The position numbers and the translations under genes are program-made. A stretch of DNA of 64,000 nucleotides from Roseateles oligotrophus. Its GTDB lineage: Bacteria; Pseudomonadota; Gammaproteobacteria; Burkholderiales; Burkholderiaceae_C. This document shows positions 18,533-28,949 of this stretch, piece by piece. Under the pieces are notes generated by a model. That model saw only the letters and a list, made by a program, of their open reading frames with translations. It had not been told where the DNA came from and did not search any database. The first letter of the stretch is position 1. The number at the start of each line of letters is the position of its first letter. The DNA lies in the NCBI RefSeq assembly GCF_014204525.1, contig NZ_JACHLP010000005.1:94326-158325 (forward strand). The letters are read 5' to 3'.

Positions 18533-19947
18533 GCGCTAGCCCACGTACCCTCTACGACAAGCTCTGGGACGAGCATATCGTCCATGTGGAAGAGGACGGC
18601 ACGACCGTGCTCTACATCGACCGCCACCTCTTGCACGAGGTCACCAGCCCACAAGCCTTCGAGGGCCTGGACCTGGCCGGCCGCAAGCTCTGGCGCATCT
18701 CCGCCAATCTGGCGGTCAGCGACCACAATGTGCCCACCACCGAGCGCAGCGGCGGTATTGCCGACCCCATCTCCAAGCTGCAGGTCGACACCCTGGATCA
18801 GAACTGCGACCGCTTCGGCCTGACCCAGTTCAAGATGAGCGACCGGCGCCAGGGCATCGTCCACGTCATCGGCCCGGAGCAGGGCGCCACCTTGCCGGGC
18901 ATGACGGTGGTCTGCGGCGACAGCCACACCTCCACCCACGGCGCTTTCGGCGCCCTGGCCCATGGCATCGGCACCTCCGAGGTCGAGCATGTGCTGGCCA
19001 CCCAGACCTTGCTGGCCAAGAAGGCCAAAAACATGCTGATCAAGGTGGAAGGCCAATGCGCCCCGGGCGTGGGCGCCAAGGACATCGTGCTGGCCATCAT
19101 CGGCAAGATAGGGACCGCAGGCGGCACGGGTTACACCATCGAGTTCGGCGGCTCGGCCATCCGCGCTCTTAGCATGGAAGGGCGCATGACGGTCTGCAAT
19201 ATGGCCATCGAGGCCGGCGCCCGCGCCGGCCTGATCGCGGTGGACGAGACCACGCTCAACTACGTCTTGGGCCGCCCCTTCACCCCCACCGGCGTGGAAC
19301 TGGCGCAGGCCATGCAGTACTGGCGCGGCCTGCATTCCGACGCAGGCGCCAAGTTTGACGCGGTGGTCGAGTTGAACGCGGCCGATATTCGCCCCCAGGT
19401 CACCTGGGGCACCTCGCCCGAGATGGTGCTGGCCATCGACGAGCGCGTGCCCGACCCCGACAAGGAAAAAGACGATGTCAAGCGCGGCGCCATCGAGCGT
19501 GCCCTGCAATACATGGCCCTGGAGCCCAATAAGGCGCTGGCCGATATCCACATCGACAAGGTCTTCATCGGGTCCTGCACCAATAGCCGCATCGAGGACA
19601 TGCGCGAGGCCGCAAGCGTGGTGCGCCGCATCGGCGGCCGCCTGGCCGCCAATGTCAAGCTGGCCCTGGTGGTGCCGGGCTCAGGTCTGGTCAAGGCGCA
19701 AGCAGAAGCCGAAGGCCTGGATCTGATCTTCAAGGGCGCGGGCTTCGAGTGGCGCGAGCCGGGTTGCTCCATGTGCCTGGCCATGAATGCCGACCGCCTG
19801 GAGCCGGGCGAGCGCTGCGCCTCCACCAGCAACCGCAATTTCGAAGGCCGTCAGGGCGCCGGCGGCCGCACCCATCTGGTCAGCCCCGCGATGGCGGCGG
19901 CGGCGGCCATGCAAGGGCATTTCGTCGACGTGCGCCGTCTCGTCTGA
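18529..19947 (+). CDS. leuC: 3-isopropylmalate dehydratase large subunit
   Basis: 472 residues. Aconitase-family enzyme isomerising 2- and 3-isopropylmalate in leucine synthesis, as a heterodimer with LeuD. Motifs: [42 protein letters not shown] with the first cluster cysteine, and GCSMCLAMN with the CxxC pair for the [4Fe-4S] cluster. AAGGA precedes the ATG, which overlaps the LysR stop. It is followed by a small lipoprotein gene and then leuD. Confidence 0.97.
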   Translation: MSASPRTLYDKLWDEHIVHVEEDGTTVLYIDRHLLHEVTSPQAFEGLDLAGRKLWRISANLAVSDHNVPTTERSGGIADPISKLQVDTLDQNCDRFGLTQFKMSDRRQGIVHVIGPEQGATLPGMTVVCGDSHTSTHGAFGALAHGIGTSEVEHVLATQTLLAKKAKNMLIKVEGQCAPGVGAKDIVLAIIGKIGTAGGTGYTIEFGGSAIRALSMEGRMTVCNMAIEAGARAGLIAVDETTLNYVLGRPFTPTGVELAQAMQYWRGLHSDAGAKFDAVVELNAADIRPQVTWGTSPEMVLAIDERVPDPDKEKDDVKRGAIERALQYMALEPNKALADIHIDKVFIGSCTNSRIEDMREAASVVRRIGGRLAANVKLALVVPGSGLVKAQAEAEGLDLIFKGAGFEWREPGCSMCLAMNADRLEPGERCASTSNRNFEGRQGAGGRTHLVSPAMAAAAAMQGHFVDVRRLV

Positions 19948-19958
19948 GGAGTCAAAGC

Positions 19959-20096
19959 ATGAAGAAAAAGCTGCTGCTGTGCGTGCTGGGCCTGGCCTTG
20001 CTGGCGCCCTTGGTGGGTTGCAATACCGTCAACGGTTTTGGTCGCGACTTGCAAAAAGTGGGCGAGAAGATCGAAGACAGCACGAAGAAGAAATGA
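19959..20096 (+). CDS. Entericidin-like small lipoprotein
   Basis: 45 residues: a Lys-rich start, a hydrophobic stretch LLLCVLGLALLAPLVG, a lipobox LVGC and a short mature part CNTVNGFGRDLQKVGEKIED with a Lys tail. This is the EcnA/EcnB (entericidin) pattern: CNTVxGxGxDxxxxGxxI. Family members are small cell-envelope lipoproteins, described in E. coli as an antidote/toxin pair, though single copies are common. GAGG (TGAGGAGTC) lies at a good distance upstream. It is tucked between leuC and leuD, so it would be expressed with leucine genes. Confidence 0.85.
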   Translation: MKKKLLLCVLGLALLAPLVGCNTVNGFGRDLQKVGEKIEDSTKKK

Positions 20097-20129
20097 CCGG
20101 GGGCGGCCCCGCCCCCCAAGGAGAATGCG

Positions 20130-20780
20130 ATGGAAAAATTTACCGTGCTCAAGGGCCTTGTCGCGCCCATGGACCGCGAGAACGTCGACACCGACGCGAT
20201 CATTCCCAAACAATTCCTGAAGTCGATCAAGCGCTCGGGCTTCGGCCCCAATCTCTTCGATGAATGGCGCTATCTGGACGCCGGCGAGCCCGGCCAGGAT
20301 CCGGCCAGCCGCCGGCCTAACCCGGATTTTGTGCTGAACCAGCCGCGCTACCAGGGCGCCTCGGTGCTGTTGGCGCGCAGCAATTTCGGCTGCGGCTCCA
20401 GCCGCGAGCACGCGCCTTGGGCGCTGGCGCAGTACGGCTTCCGTGCCCTGATCGCGCCCAGCTTTGCCGACATCTTTTTCAACAACTGCTTCAAGAACGG
20501 CATCCTGCCCATCGTCCTGCCGGAGGCCCAGGTGGCGCGTCTGTTCGACGAGGTGCATGCCTTCCCGGCTTATCAATTGACCGTGGATCTGGAGCGTCAG
20601 GTGGTTGTCAAGCCGGATGGCACCGAGCTGCCTTTTGAGGTGCAGGCCTTTCGCAAATACTGCTTGCTGGGCGGCTATGACGATATCGGCCTGACCCTGC
20701 GCTATGCCGACAAGATCCGCAGTTACGAGGCCGAGCGCATCGCCGCCAAGCCCTGGTTGAACCATCGCCTCGCCGGCTAA
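20130..20780 (+). CDS. leuD: 3-isopropylmalate dehydratase small subunit
   Basis: 216 residues, the swivelling domain partner of LeuC. Motifs: [14 protein letters not shown] at the N-terminus, [15 protein letters not shown] for substrate-phosphate-like recognition, and [30 protein letters not shown] gives a strong ribosome site before the ATG. Leucine biosynthesis, cytoplasm. Confidence 0.97.
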   Translation: MEKFTVLKGLVAPMDRENVDTDAIIPKQFLKSIKRSGFGPNLFDEWRYLDAGEPGQDPASRRPNPDFVLNQPRYQGASVLLARSNFGCGSSREHAPWALAQYGFRALIAPSFADIFFNNCFKNGILPIVLPEAQVARLFDEVHAFPAYQLTVDLERQVVVKPDGTELPFEVQAFRKYCLLGGYDDIGLTLRYADKIRSYEAERIAAKPWLNHRLAG

Positions 20781-20797
20781 AACAAGGAAATCAAGCC

Positions 20798-21901
20798 ATG
20801 AAAATCGCAGTTCTGCCGGGTGACGGCATTGGCACCGAGATCGTCGCCGAGGCGGTCAAGGTTTTGCAGGTGCTGGACCTGCCGCTGGAGCTGGAGCAGG
20901 CGCCGGTGGGCGGCGCGGCCTACGAGGCTTCGGGCCACCCCTTGCCCGACTCGACGCTGCAGCTGGCCAAGGACGCCGACGCCATTTTGTTCGGCGCCGT
21001 GGGCGACTGGAAGTATGACAAGCTGGATCGCCCCCTGCGCCCCGAGCAAGCCATTCTGGGCTTGCGCAAGGAGCTGGGCCTGTTCGCCAACTTCCGCCCC
21101 GCCATCTGCTACCCGGAGCTGACGCACGCCTCCAGCCTCAAGCCCGAGTTGGTGGCGGGCCTGGACATTCTCATCATCCGCGAGCTCACCGGCGACATCT
21201 ACTTCGGCCAGCCGCGCGGCCGCCGCACGGCGGTGGACGGGCATTTCCCCGGAAGCGAAGAGGCTTTCGACACCATGCGCTACTCGCGCCCGGAGATAGA
21301 GCGCATCGCGCATGTCGCCTTCCAGGCCGCCCGCAAGCGCGGCGGCCGCGTCACCAGCGTGGACAAGGCCAATGTGCTGGAGACCTTCCAGTTCTGGAAG
21401 GACGTGATGATCGAGGTTCACGCCGAATACCCGGACGTGGAGCTGGACCATATGTATGTGGACAACGCCGCCATGCAACTGGTCAAGGCGCCCAAGCGCT
21501 TTGACGTGATGGTGACGGGCAATATGTTCGGCGACATTCTTTCGGATGCGGCGGCCATGCTGACCGGCTCCATCGGCATGCTGCCCTCGGCCTCGTTGGA
21601 CAAGCACAACAAAGGCCTGTACGAGCCCAGCCATGGCAGCGCACCCGATATCGCGGGCAAGGGGATCGCCAATCCTTTGGCTACAATCCTCTCCGCTGCC
21701 ATGATGCTCAAATTCTCCCTCAACCAGCCCCAAGCTGCCGCTCGTATCGAGTCGGCTGTTGCCGCTGTATTGGCCCAAGGTCTGCGCACGCCAGACATTT
21801 GGAGCGAGGGCACCCAGAAGGTGGGCACGCGCGAGATGGGTGATGCGGTGGTTTCGGTTTTGAAGGCCACCACCACCATGACCAAAACCATTAAGGGCTA
21901 G
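20798..21901 (+). CDS. leuB: 3-isopropylmalate dehydrogenase
   Basis: 367 residues. NAD-dependent oxidative decarboxylation of 3-isopropylmalate, third enzyme of the leucine branch. Motifs: [14 protein letters not shown] at the N-terminus, [10 protein letters not shown], a substrate/metal region near VDNAAMQL, and the NAD-binding signature [19 protein letters not shown] followed by [20 protein letters not shown] precedes the ATG, 17 bp after leuD. A terminator-like region follows. Confidence 0.97.
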   Translation: MKIAVLPGDGIGTEIVAEAVKVLQVLDLPLELEQAPVGGAAYEASGHPLPDSTLQLAKDADAILFGAVGDWKYDKLDRPLRPEQAILGLRKELGLFANFRPAICYPELTHASSLKPELVAGLDILIIRELTGDIYFGQPRGRRTAVDGHFPGSEEAFDTMRYSRPEIERIAHVAFQAARKRGGRVTSVDKANVLETFQFWKDVMIEVHAEYPDVELDHMYVDNAAMQLVKAPKRFDVMVTGNMFGDILSDAAAMLTGSIGMLPSASLDKHNKGLYEPSHGSAPDIAGKGIANPLATILSAAMMLKFSLNQPQAAARIESAVAAVLAQGLRTPDIWSEGTQKVGTREMGDAVVSVLKATTTMTKTIKG

Positions 21902-21930
21902 TTCAGCTCCGGTTTGTCTCGCCCCTACAC

Positions 21931-21981
21931 CCCCGGCGACACAGGCCGGGGAAGAAAGAAGTCCGCAGACTTTTCTTTTTT
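21931..21981 (+). terminator. Candidate terminator after leuB
   Basis: The hairpin CCCCGGC-GACACAG-GCCGGGG is followed by a second, imperfect hairpin (GAAGTC-CGCA-GACTTT) running straight into TTCTTTTTT. This would separate the leu transcript from asd. Confidence 0.6.
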
Positions 21982-22003
21982 AGGGCGATAGAGGTAAAAA
22001 GCG

Positions 22004-23134
22004 ATGACGACACTTGTTGGATTGGTGGGCTGGCGCGGCATGGTCGGTTCGGTCCTGATGGACCGCATGACGGCGGAAAAAGACTTTGACTTGATCGAGC
22101 CGCTGTTCTTCAGCACCTCGAACGCCGGCGGCGCCGCCCCGGCCCAGGCCAAGAACGAAAGCAAGCTGCAAAGCGCGTATGACATCGAGCAGCTCAAGCG
22201 CTGCGAGATCATCATCACCGCCCAGGGCGGCGACTACACCAGCGAGGTCTTCCCCAAGCTGCGCGCCGCCGGCTGGAAGGGCCACTGGATCGACGCCGCC
22301 TCCACGCTGCGTATGGAATCCGACGCCGTCATCATCCTGGATCCGGTCAATATGCCCGTGATCAAGGATGCCTTGGCCAAGGGCGGCAAGAACTGGGTGG
22401 GCGGCAACTGCACCGTCTCCTGCATGCTGATGGGCGTGGGCGCGCTCTACAAGGCCGGCCTGGTCGAGTGGATGAGCACCCAGACCTACCAGGCCGCCAG
22501 CGGCGGCGGCGCCCAGCATATGCGTGAGCTGCTGACCCAGTACGGCACGCTGAACGCCTCGGTGCGCGGCCTGCTGGACGACCCCAAGAGCGCCATCCTC
22601 GAGATCGACCGCCAGATCGCCGCCACCCAGCGTGGCCTGAGCGCGGCCGAAACGGCCAATTTCGGCGTGCCCCTGGGCGGCTCGCTGATCCCCTGGATCG
22701 ACAAGGACCTGGGCAATGGTCAGTCCAAGGAAGAGTGGAAAGGCATGGCCGAGACCAACAAGATCCTCGGTCTGGGCGAGGGCTTTGGCTCCAGCGCTAT
22801 TCCGGTGGACGGTTTCTGCGTGCGCGTGGGCGCCATGCGCTGCCACAGCCAGGCGCTGACATTCAAGCTGAAGACGGACGTGCCCCTGGCCGATATCGAG
22901 GCCATGATCGCGGCCGACAACGAGTGGGTGCGCGTCGTGCCCAATACCCGCGAAGCCACCATCAAGGATCTGACCCCGGTGGCCGTCACCGGCACCATGG
23001 GCATCCCGGTGGGTCGCATCCGCAAGCTGGCCATGGGCCCCGAGTATGTGGGCGCCTTCACCATCGGTGACCAGTTGCTGTGGGGCGCGGCCGAACCGCT
23101 GCGCCGCATGTTGCGCGTTCTGTTGGCGAACTGA
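22004..23134 (+). CDS. asd: Aspartate-semialdehyde dehydrogenase
   Basis: 376 residues, the gram-negative long form. It reduces aspartyl phosphate to aspartate semialdehyde with NADPH, feeding lysine/diaminopimelate, threonine and methionine synthesis. Motifs: [18 protein letters not shown] (NADP loop), [16 protein letters not shown] with the catalytic cysteine, [16 protein letters not shown], and [13 protein letters not shown] with substrate-binding Arg and His. AGAGG precedes the ATG. The dap genes elsewhere in this window use its product. Confidence 0.97.
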   Translation: MTTLVGLVGWRGMVGSVLMDRMTAEKDFDLIEPLFFSTSNAGGAAPAQAKNESKLQSAYDIEQLKRCEIIITAQGGDYTSEVFPKLRAAGWKGHWIDAASTLRMESDAVIILDPVNMPVIKDALAKGGKNWVGGNCTVSCMLMGVGALYKAGLVEWMSTQTYQAASGGGAQHMRELLTQYGTLNASVRGLLDDPKSAILEIDRQIAATQRGLSAAETANFGVPLGGSLIPWIDKDLGNGQSKEEWKGMAETNKILGLGEGFGSSAIPVDGFCVRVGAMRCHSQALTFKLKTDVPLADIEAMIAADNEWVRVVPNTREATIKDLTPVAVTGTMGIPVGRIRKLAMGPEYVGAFTIGDQLLWGAAEPLRRMLRVLLAN

Positions 23135-23151
23135 TCGGCCGAAAGCCTGGG

Positions 23152-23187
23152 TGGCGCAAGACCGGGTCCTGACTCGGCCTTGCGCCA
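23152..23187 (+). terminator. Long hairpin after asd
   Basis: TGGCGCAAG and CTTGCGCCA pair perfectly (9 bp) around an inner CCGGGTC/GACTCGG stem (one G-T wobble), starting 17 bp after the asd stop. No T-tract follows, so it may be a terminator, an mRNA 3'-end stabiliser or a REP-like site. It lies in the 307-bp asd-fimV gap; I see nothing else recognisable there apart from presumed fimV promoter sequence. Confidence 0.5.
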
Positions 23188-23441
23188 TGTGCGTTTGGGT
23201 GGCCGTTGTCCAATTGCGACATCCGGGTGGGCGGTGTTCAATCTGCTTGGCGTCAAGAGTGCTTATGCGGCTTTACCTGAGCTTCGTTGCGTATATGCTT
23301 GCCGCAGTTGAGAATTTCAGCTGCACGACGAATGCAGTATGCGCACCGGGAGGGGCTTGTGAGCGCTGTTGATAACCGAGAATTGATCAATGAAACGGGC
23401 GGTAACCCTTGGGGTTCCGCTTTGTTGCTTTGGGGGACGCC

Positions 23442-26177
23442 TTGAAAAAAAGTACCAGCGCAATGCCTGAGGTGTTAGGGAATTCGGGCCCGGGCCGCTC
23501 AATTGGCTCATTGGCCGCGCCCTTGGGGCCATGTTTCGGGCGTTTCGCCCTTTCTCATATCGCCGCTGCCGCGCTGCTGCTGGCCAGCACCGGTGCTGCC
23601 GCCCTGGGTCTGGGGCGTTTGACGGTTCAGTCGGCCCTGGGTGAAACGCTCAAGGCCGAGATCGATATCACCAGCCTCACGGCCGAAGAAGCCGGCAGCC
23701 TCAAGGTTCGCGTGGCACCGCCCGATGCTTATCGGGCCACCGGTGTGGAATACAACAGCGTCTTGGCCGGCACCCAGGTGCAGGTCACCCGGCGCGATGG
23801 CAAGTCTTATCTGCGCGTCAGCAGCGACCGTGCGGTGCAAGAGCCTTTTGTCGATGTGATTCTGGAGCTGACCTGGGCCAGCGGTCGTCTGGTGCGTGAG
23901 TACACCTTGTTGTTCGATCCGCCGGCCGCCAGCCGCCCGGCCAGCCCGGCGCCCGCTACGATTGCCTCGCCCGTGTTCGCCCAGGCGCCCGCGCCCGCGC
24001 CGCTGGCGCCGGTGGCCGCGTCCAGCGAGGCTGCGTCCCGCAGCAAGGCCGAGCCCAAGCCGCGCGTTGAAACCGCGCCGAAGCCTGCCCGTCCGGCTCC
24101 GGCCGCGGCCGAAAAAGCACCGGCCGCCAGCGAATACAAGGTCAAGCCCGGAGATGTGCTTTACCGCATCGCGGTCAAGACTCAGCCCGCCGGTGTCTCC
24201 CTGGACCAGATGCTGGTCGGCCTCTATCGCAATAATCCGGACGCCTTTGTCGACGGCAATATGAATCGCCTGAAGTCCGGTGCCGTTTTGCAGGTGCCGG
24301 CTGGCGACAGCCTGGCCGGCCTGACGCCCGCCGAGGCGCGCCAGGTGATACGCGCGCAGAGCACGGATTTCAGCGCCTACCGCCAGCGCCTGGGTGCGGC
24401 CGCACCCACGCTCAAGCAAGAACACAATGAACGCCAGGCCAAGGGCCAGGTGCAGACCGCGGTGGAGGATAAAAAGCCCGCCGCCAATACCGCGCCCGAC
24501 AAGTTGACGCTCAGCAAGGCCGCCAGCGCGGCCGATGCCGCGGCGGCCAAGGTGGCCAAGGCCTCCAAGGAAACCGAGCAGAAGGACGCGGCCGCCCGGG
24601 TGGCCGAGTTGAGCCGCAATGTGGAGGAGTTGAAGAAGCTTTCCAGCGCGGCCAAGCCTGCCGCATCGGCAGTCCCTGCCACGGCAACAGCGGCCGCCAA
24701 ACCCGCCGTGGACGCCTCGCCCACGACAGCGCCCGCCCTGGCTTTGCCGGCGGCCCAAGCGCCTTCGGCCCCAGCATCGGCCGCAAGCCGTGTCGCGGCG
24801 GCCAGCGCGGCCAAACCGGCCGCTTCGGCCGCCAGCGCTGCGCTCGCCCCCCCGCCTGAAACACCGGTGGCCGAGCCCGGCCTGATCGACCAGTTGCTGG
24901 ACAACTCCTTGCTGCTGCCCCTGGGTGGTGCCTTGATTGCCGCCCTGGGCGCTCTGGGTCTTTATCGCTTGCGCGGTCGCAAGGACGCCAGCAAGCCCGA
25001 CACCGGCTTCCATGAAAGCCGTGTGCAGCCCGACTCCTTCTTCGGTGCTACCGGCGGCGCAAGAGTGGACACGCGGGAGTCGGCCGGTGTCGGCTCATCG
25101 ATGAATTACTCCCTGAGTCAGCTGGACGCCATCGGCGATGTGGATCCGGTGGCCGAGGCTGATGTCTATCTGGCCTATGGCCGCGATCTGCAGGCCGAGG
25201 AAATCCTCAAGGAAGCGCTGCGTGCCAACCCCGAGCGCCTGGCCATCCGCCTCAAGTTGCTGGAGGTCTACGCCAAGCGCCGCGACACCAAGGGCTTTGA
25301 GCAGTTGGCCATCCAGCTGTTTGCCGAAACCCAGGGCGCGGGCGAGGACTGGGCCAAGGCTCAGGAGCTGGGCCGCCAGATCGATCCGGACAATCCGCTC
25401 TACCAGCCGGGCGGTGCGCCTACGCAGCTGGATGGCAGCCATGAAGAGCGGCCCGAGCCCATGAATGCCAGCACCTTGCCCTACACGGCGAGCACCGGCA
25501 CCCATCCCACCGAGGCCTTGAGCCGTCCGGTGGCTGACACCGGCCCGGCCAGTGGCTTCGATCTGGACCTCGATCTGGATCTGGGTGCGCCCACACCGGC
25601 CCCGGCCTCGCCCCTTGCCATGCAGGCCACCCAAGCCATGGCCACCAGTGTGGAGCAAGCGCCGCTGTCCATGGACTTTGATCTGTCCGAACCCGAAGCT
25701 CCCGCGGCCCGGGTGACGCCCGACAGCTCGGGCGATCTGGAATTCGACCTGGATCTGCCCCTGGACGCGGCTGACAAGCCGGCGCCGGAGCAGGGTGGCG
25801 CCCTGGACTTTGATCTGTCCTCCATCGACCTCTCCCTGCCCGACAGCCACGGCCCCGAAACGCTGGCGCATGCGCCGGAGCCCATCCCTGCCGCCGAGTC
25901 CTCGGCCTTTGATGGCGATTTGCCGCTGGAGTTCGAGGGCATGCTGAACCAGCAGGCCGCGGCCGAGCTGCAGGCGCCGGTCGATCATCTGGCCCAGGCC
26001 CAGGATGCTCTGGCCGATGACGAGGGCGACCCGCTGATGCGTCAGCTGGAGCTGGCCGACGAATTCCGCCAGATCGGCGACACCGAAGGGGCTCGCGAGG
26101 TGCTGCAGGAGTTGATCGCCAAGTCCGGTGGCGCCCTGCGTGACAAGGCGCAAGCCATGCTGGACGAGTTGCGATAA
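23442..26177 (+). CDS. fimV: FimV-family peptidoglycan-binding hub protein
   Basis: 911 residues from a TTG preceded by GGGGGAC; an upstream TTG at 23409 and an ATG at 23463 are alternatives. After a signal-type stretch (FALSHIAAAALLLASTGAAA) comes the conserved FimV N-domain (LGLGRLTVQSALGETLKAEI), a LysM domain (YKVKPGDVLYRIA), an Ala/Pro/Lys-rich periplasmic linker, one membrane helix LLLPLGGALIAALGALGLY, and an acidic cytoplasmic region. It ends in the FimV C-terminal TPR-like motif (LELADEFRQIGDTEGAREVL). In relatives it organises polar type IV pili and signalling. Low-complexity segments DLDLDLDLG and similar are normal for the family. Confidence 0.92.
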   Translation: MKKSTSAMPEVLGNSGPGRSIGSLAAPLGPCFGRFALSHIAAAALLLASTGAAALGLGRLTVQSALGETLKAEIDITSLTAEEAGSLKVRVAPPDAYRATGVEYNSVLAGTQVQVTRRDGKSYLRVSSDRAVQEPFVDVILELTWASGRLVREYTLLFDPPAASRPASPAPATIASPVFAQAPAPAPLAPVAASSEAASRSKAEPKPRVETAPKPARPAPAAAEKAPAASEYKVKPGDVLYRIAVKTQPAGVSLDQMLVGLYRNNPDAFVDGNMNRLKSGAVLQVPAGDSLAGLTPAEARQVIRAQSTDFSAYRQRLGAAAPTLKQEHNERQAKGQVQTAVEDKKPAANTAPDKLTLSKAASAADAAAAKVAKASKETEQKDAAARVAELSRNVEELKKLSSAAKPAASAVPATATAAAKPAVDASPTTAPALALPAAQAPSAPASAASRVAAASAAKPAASAASAALAPPPETPVAEPGLIDQLLDNSLLLPLGGALIAALGALGLYRLRGRKDASKPDTGFHESRVQPDSFFGATGGARVDTRESAGVGSSMNYSLSQLDAIGDVDPVAEADVYLAYGRDLQAEEILKEALRANPERLAIRLKLLEVYAKRRDTKGFEQLAIQLFAETQGAGEDWAKAQELGRQIDPDNPLYQPGGAPTQLDGSHEERPEPMNASTLPYTASTGTHPTEALSRPVADTGPASGFDLDLDLDLGAPTPAPASPLAMQATQAMATSVEQAPLSMDFDLSEPEAPAARVTPDSSGDLEFDLDLPLDAADKPAPEQGGALDFDLSSIDLSLPDSHGPETLAHAPEPIPAAESSAFDGDLPLEFEGMLNQQAAAELQAPVDHLAQAQDALADDEGDPLMRQLELADEFRQIGDTEGAREVLQELIAKSGGALRDKAQAMLDELR

Positions 26178-26196
26178 TCGCGGCGATCAGCACTGC

Positions 26197-26227
26197 AAAA
26201 GGCGCTCGATGCACGAGCGCCTTTTTT
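26197..26227 (+). terminator. Rho-independent terminator after fimV
   Basis: AAAAGGCGCTCG-ATGCA-CGAGCGCCTTTTTT: a perfect GC-rich stem with A-tract before and T-tract after, 20 bp beyond the fimV stop. It could work in both directions. Confidence 0.92.
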
Positions 26228-26281
26228 CATTTGGGACCAGGCGACGATGAGTGACGGCAATCGCAAAGAGGAGGGCAGCGC

Positions 26282-27064
26282 ATGCGCATCGCGCTGGGAG
26301 TGAGCTACCGCGGCCAGGGCTATCACGGCTGGCAGAGCCAAACGGATGGCCGGACCGTGCAGGACGTGCTGGAGCTGGCCCTGAGCCAGTTCGCCGCCCA
26401 GCCGCTGCGCACGGTATGCGCCGGCCGCACCGACACCGGCGTGCACGGGCTCAACCAGGTGGTGCATTTCGATACCGAGATCCAGCGCGAGGCCGCCTCC
26501 TGGGTGCGCGGAACCAATCGCTATCTGCCGCCCGATGTGGCGATCCAGTGGTGCGCCTTTCCCGGCGATGAGTTCCATGCCCGCTTTTCCGCTCAGGGGC
26601 GGCGTTACACCTTTCTGGTGCTGGAGTCGGTCGTGCGCCCGGCCATCGAGGCCGGCGGCGTGGGCTGGGTGTTCCGCCCCCTGGACCTGGAGGCCATGCG
26701 GGCCGCCGCCAGTCTGCTGATCGGCGAGCATGATTTCAGCGCCTTCCGGGCCGCCCAGTGCCAGGCCAAATCGCCGATCAAGACCTTGCGTGCCATAGCG
26801 ATCACGCGCCGCGGCGCCTACTGGCGTTTCGACTTTGACGCCTCGGCTTTTCTGCACCATATGGTGCGCAACATCATGGGCTGCCTGATCGCCGTGGGCA
26901 ACGGCACGCAAACGCTGGATTGGCTGGCCGAGGTGCTGGCCGCGCGCAATCGCGCCCAGGCCGCGCCCACCTTCCCGGCGGACGGGCTTTATTTCAAAGG
27001 CCCGTATTACGAGCCCAAGTTCGCCATTCCCGAACATACCGCAGCCATGGACTGGCTGCCCTGA
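26282..27064 (+). CDS. truA: tRNA pseudouridine(38-40) synthase
   Basis: 260 residues. Isomerises uridines 38-40 of the tRNA anticodon arm. The catalytic aspartate is in CAGRTDTGVHGLNQVVHF, and other family marks are SYRGQGYHGWQSQ at the N-terminus and FLHHMVRNIMGCL. GGAGGGCAGCGC precedes the ATG. It stands between the fimV terminator and trpF, a regular Burkholderiales arrangement. Confidence 0.96.
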   Translation: MRIALGVSYRGQGYHGWQSQTDGRTVQDVLELALSQFAAQPLRTVCAGRTDTGVHGLNQVVHFDTEIQREAASWVRGTNRYLPPDVAIQWCAFPGDEFHARFSAQGRRYTFLVLESVVRPAIEAGGVGWVFRPLDLEAMRAAASLLIGEHDFSAFRAAQCQAKSPIKTLRAIAITRRGAYWRFDFDASAFLHHMVRNIMGCLIAVGNGTQTLDWLAEVLAARNRAQAAPTFPADGLYFKGPYYEPKFAIPEHTAAMDWLP

Positions 27065-27068
27065 AACC

Positions 27069-27710
27069 ATGAGTCGTACCCGCATCAAGATTTGTGGCCT
27101 GACCCGCGAGGCCGATGTGCTGGCCGCCGTGCAGGCCGGCGCCGACGCGATCGGTTTTGTCTTCTACCCCAAGAGCCCGCGCTACGTAAGCCCGGCGCGT
27201 GCCGCCGAGTTGGCGCGTTTGCTGCCGCCCTTCGTCACGCCGGTGGGTTTGTTCGTCAATGCCAGCGCGGCGGAACTGGACGCCGCCTTGCAGGCCCTGC
27301 CGAATATGCTTTTGCAATTCCATGGCGACGAGACGCCGGCCGAATGCGAGCGGGCAGGGCGGCCCTATCTGCGTGCGGCTCGCATGGGTGAGGGTTTTGA
27401 TTTGCTAAACTTCGCCGCACAGTATTCAAGTGCCCAAGCCATTCTGCTCGACGCCCATGTCGAGGGTTATGGTGGCGGCGGAAAGGTCTTCGATTGGTCA
27501 CTCATTCCAAAAAACGTGCCCTCTCCAGTCGTTTTGTCTGGTGGGTTGCATGCCGGAAATGTGCTGACCGGGATTCTTCAGGTACGGCCGACGGCCGTTG
27601 ACGTGAGTTCCGGCGTGGAAGAGGCCAAGGGCCTGAAGAGCGCCGTTCTGATTCGCCAGTTCTGTGCGGCCGTGCGCCAAGCCGATGCCCAGCCAGAACT
27701 GCCAGCCTGA
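27069..27710 (+). CDS. trpF: Phosphoribosylanthranilate isomerase
   Basis: 213 residues, TIM barrel. Third step of tryptophan synthesis. Motifs: RIKICGLTREADVLAAVQAGADAIGFVFYPKSPR with catalytic Cys, LLDAHVEGYGGGGKVFDW with catalytic Asp, and VDVSSGVEEAKGLK for phosphate binding. Four bases after truA, 18 bp before trpB; these genes probably share a transcript. Confidence 0.96.
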   Translation: MSRTRIKICGLTREADVLAAVQAGADAIGFVFYPKSPRYVSPARAAELARLLPPFVTPVGLFVNASAAELDAALQALPNMLLQFHGDETPAECERAGRPYLRAARMGEGFDLLNFAAQYSSAQAILLDAHVEGYGGGGKVFDWSLIPKNVPSPVVLSGGLHAGNVLTGILQVRPTAVDVSSGVEEAKGLKSAVLIRQFCAAVRQADAQPELPA

Positions 27711-27728
27711 AGAGAAAGAAGAGATCCC

Positions 27729-28949
27729 ATGAATCGCTACGATCAACCCGATGCCCGCGGGCATTTCGGCCCCATCAAGGGCCAGACCTATGGCGGCAGC
27801 TTTGTCGCGGAGACCCTGGTCCACGCCTTGGACGAGCTCAAAGAGGCTTATGCCCACTACAGCCAGGACCCGGACTTCATCGCCGAATACAAAAAAGAAC
27901 TGGCCCATTTCGTCGGCCGCCCCAGCCCCATCTACCACGCCGACCGCCTGAGCCGCGAGCTGGGCGGTGCGCAAATCTTCTTGAAGCGCGAGGACCTGAA
28001 TCACACCGGCGCCCACAAGGTCAACAACACCATTGGTCAGGCCTTGCTGGCCAAGCGCATGGGCAAGAAGCGGGTGATTGCCGAGACCGGCGCCGGCCAG
28101 CATGGCGTGGCCACGGCCACCATCTGCGCCCGCTACGGCATGGAGTGCGTGGTCTATATGGGCAGCGAGGACGTCAAGCGCCAGGCGCCCAATGTCTATC
28201 GCATGAATCTGCTGGGCGCCCGCGTGGTGCCGGTGGAGTCGGGCTCCAAGACCTTGAAGGATGCGCTCAACGAAGCCATGCGCGACTGGGTGACGCATGT
28301 GGAATCCACCTTTTACATCATCGGCACCGTGGCCGGCCCGCATCCCTACCCGATGATGGTGCGCGACTTCCAGCGCGTCATCGGCGATGAATGCCTGCTG
28401 CAGATGCCCGAGATGACGGGCCGCCAGCCCGATGCCGTGATCGCCTGCGTGGGCGGCGGCAGCAATGCCATCGGCATCTTCTACCCCTATATCGACCATG
28501 CCGATGTGCGCCTGATCGGCGTGGAGGCGGCTGGCCTGGGCCTGGACACCGACAAGCATTCCGCCACCCTGACCCAGGGCAGCCCCGGTGTTTTGCACGG
28601 CAACCGCACCTATCTGCTGCAGGACGAAAACGGTCAGATCATCGAGACCCATTCCATCTCCGCCGGCCTGGACTACCCCGGCGTCGGCCCCGAGCATGCC
28701 TATCTGAAGGACAGCGGCCGGGCCGAGTATGTGTCGGTGACGGACGACGAGGCCTTGAGCGCCTTCCACCGCCTGTGCCGCACCGAGGGCATCATTCCCG
28801 CCCTGGAATCCAGCCATGCCCTGGCCTATGCGATCAAGCTGGCGCCTACGCTGCGACCCGATCAGCATCTGCTGGTCAATCTCTCGGGGCGAGGGGACAA
28901 AGACATCGGCACGGTTGCCGACCTGGCCATTCCGGGAGCCGCAGCATGA
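27729..28949 (+). CDS. trpB: Tryptophan synthase beta subunit
   Basis: 406 residues. PLP enzyme condensing indole and serine. The Schiff-base lysine is in [17 protein letters not shown], the phosphate-binding loop in [15 protein letters not shown], and the monovalent-cation region near [25 protein letters not shown] precedes the ATG. Its stop overlaps the trpA start (ATGA), matching the alpha2-beta2 complex. Confidence 0.97.
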   Translation: MNRYDQPDARGHFGPIKGQTYGGSFVAETLVHALDELKEAYAHYSQDPDFIAEYKKELAHFVGRPSPIYHADRLSRELGGAQIFLKREDLNHTGAHKVNNTIGQALLAKRMGKKRVIAETGAGQHGVATATICARYGMECVVYMGSEDVKRQAPNVYRMNLLGARVVPVESGSKTLKDALNEAMRDWVTHVESTFYIIGTVAGPHPYPMMVRDFQRVIGDECLLQMPEMTGRQPDAVIACVGGGSNAIGIFYPYIDHADVRLIGVEAAGLGLDTDKHSATLTQGSPGVLHGNRTYLLQDENGQIIETHSISAGLDYPGVGPEHAYLKDSGRAEYVSVTDDEALSAFHRLCRTEGIIPALESSHALAYAIKLAPTLRPDQHLLVNLSGRGDKDIGTVADLAIPGAAA

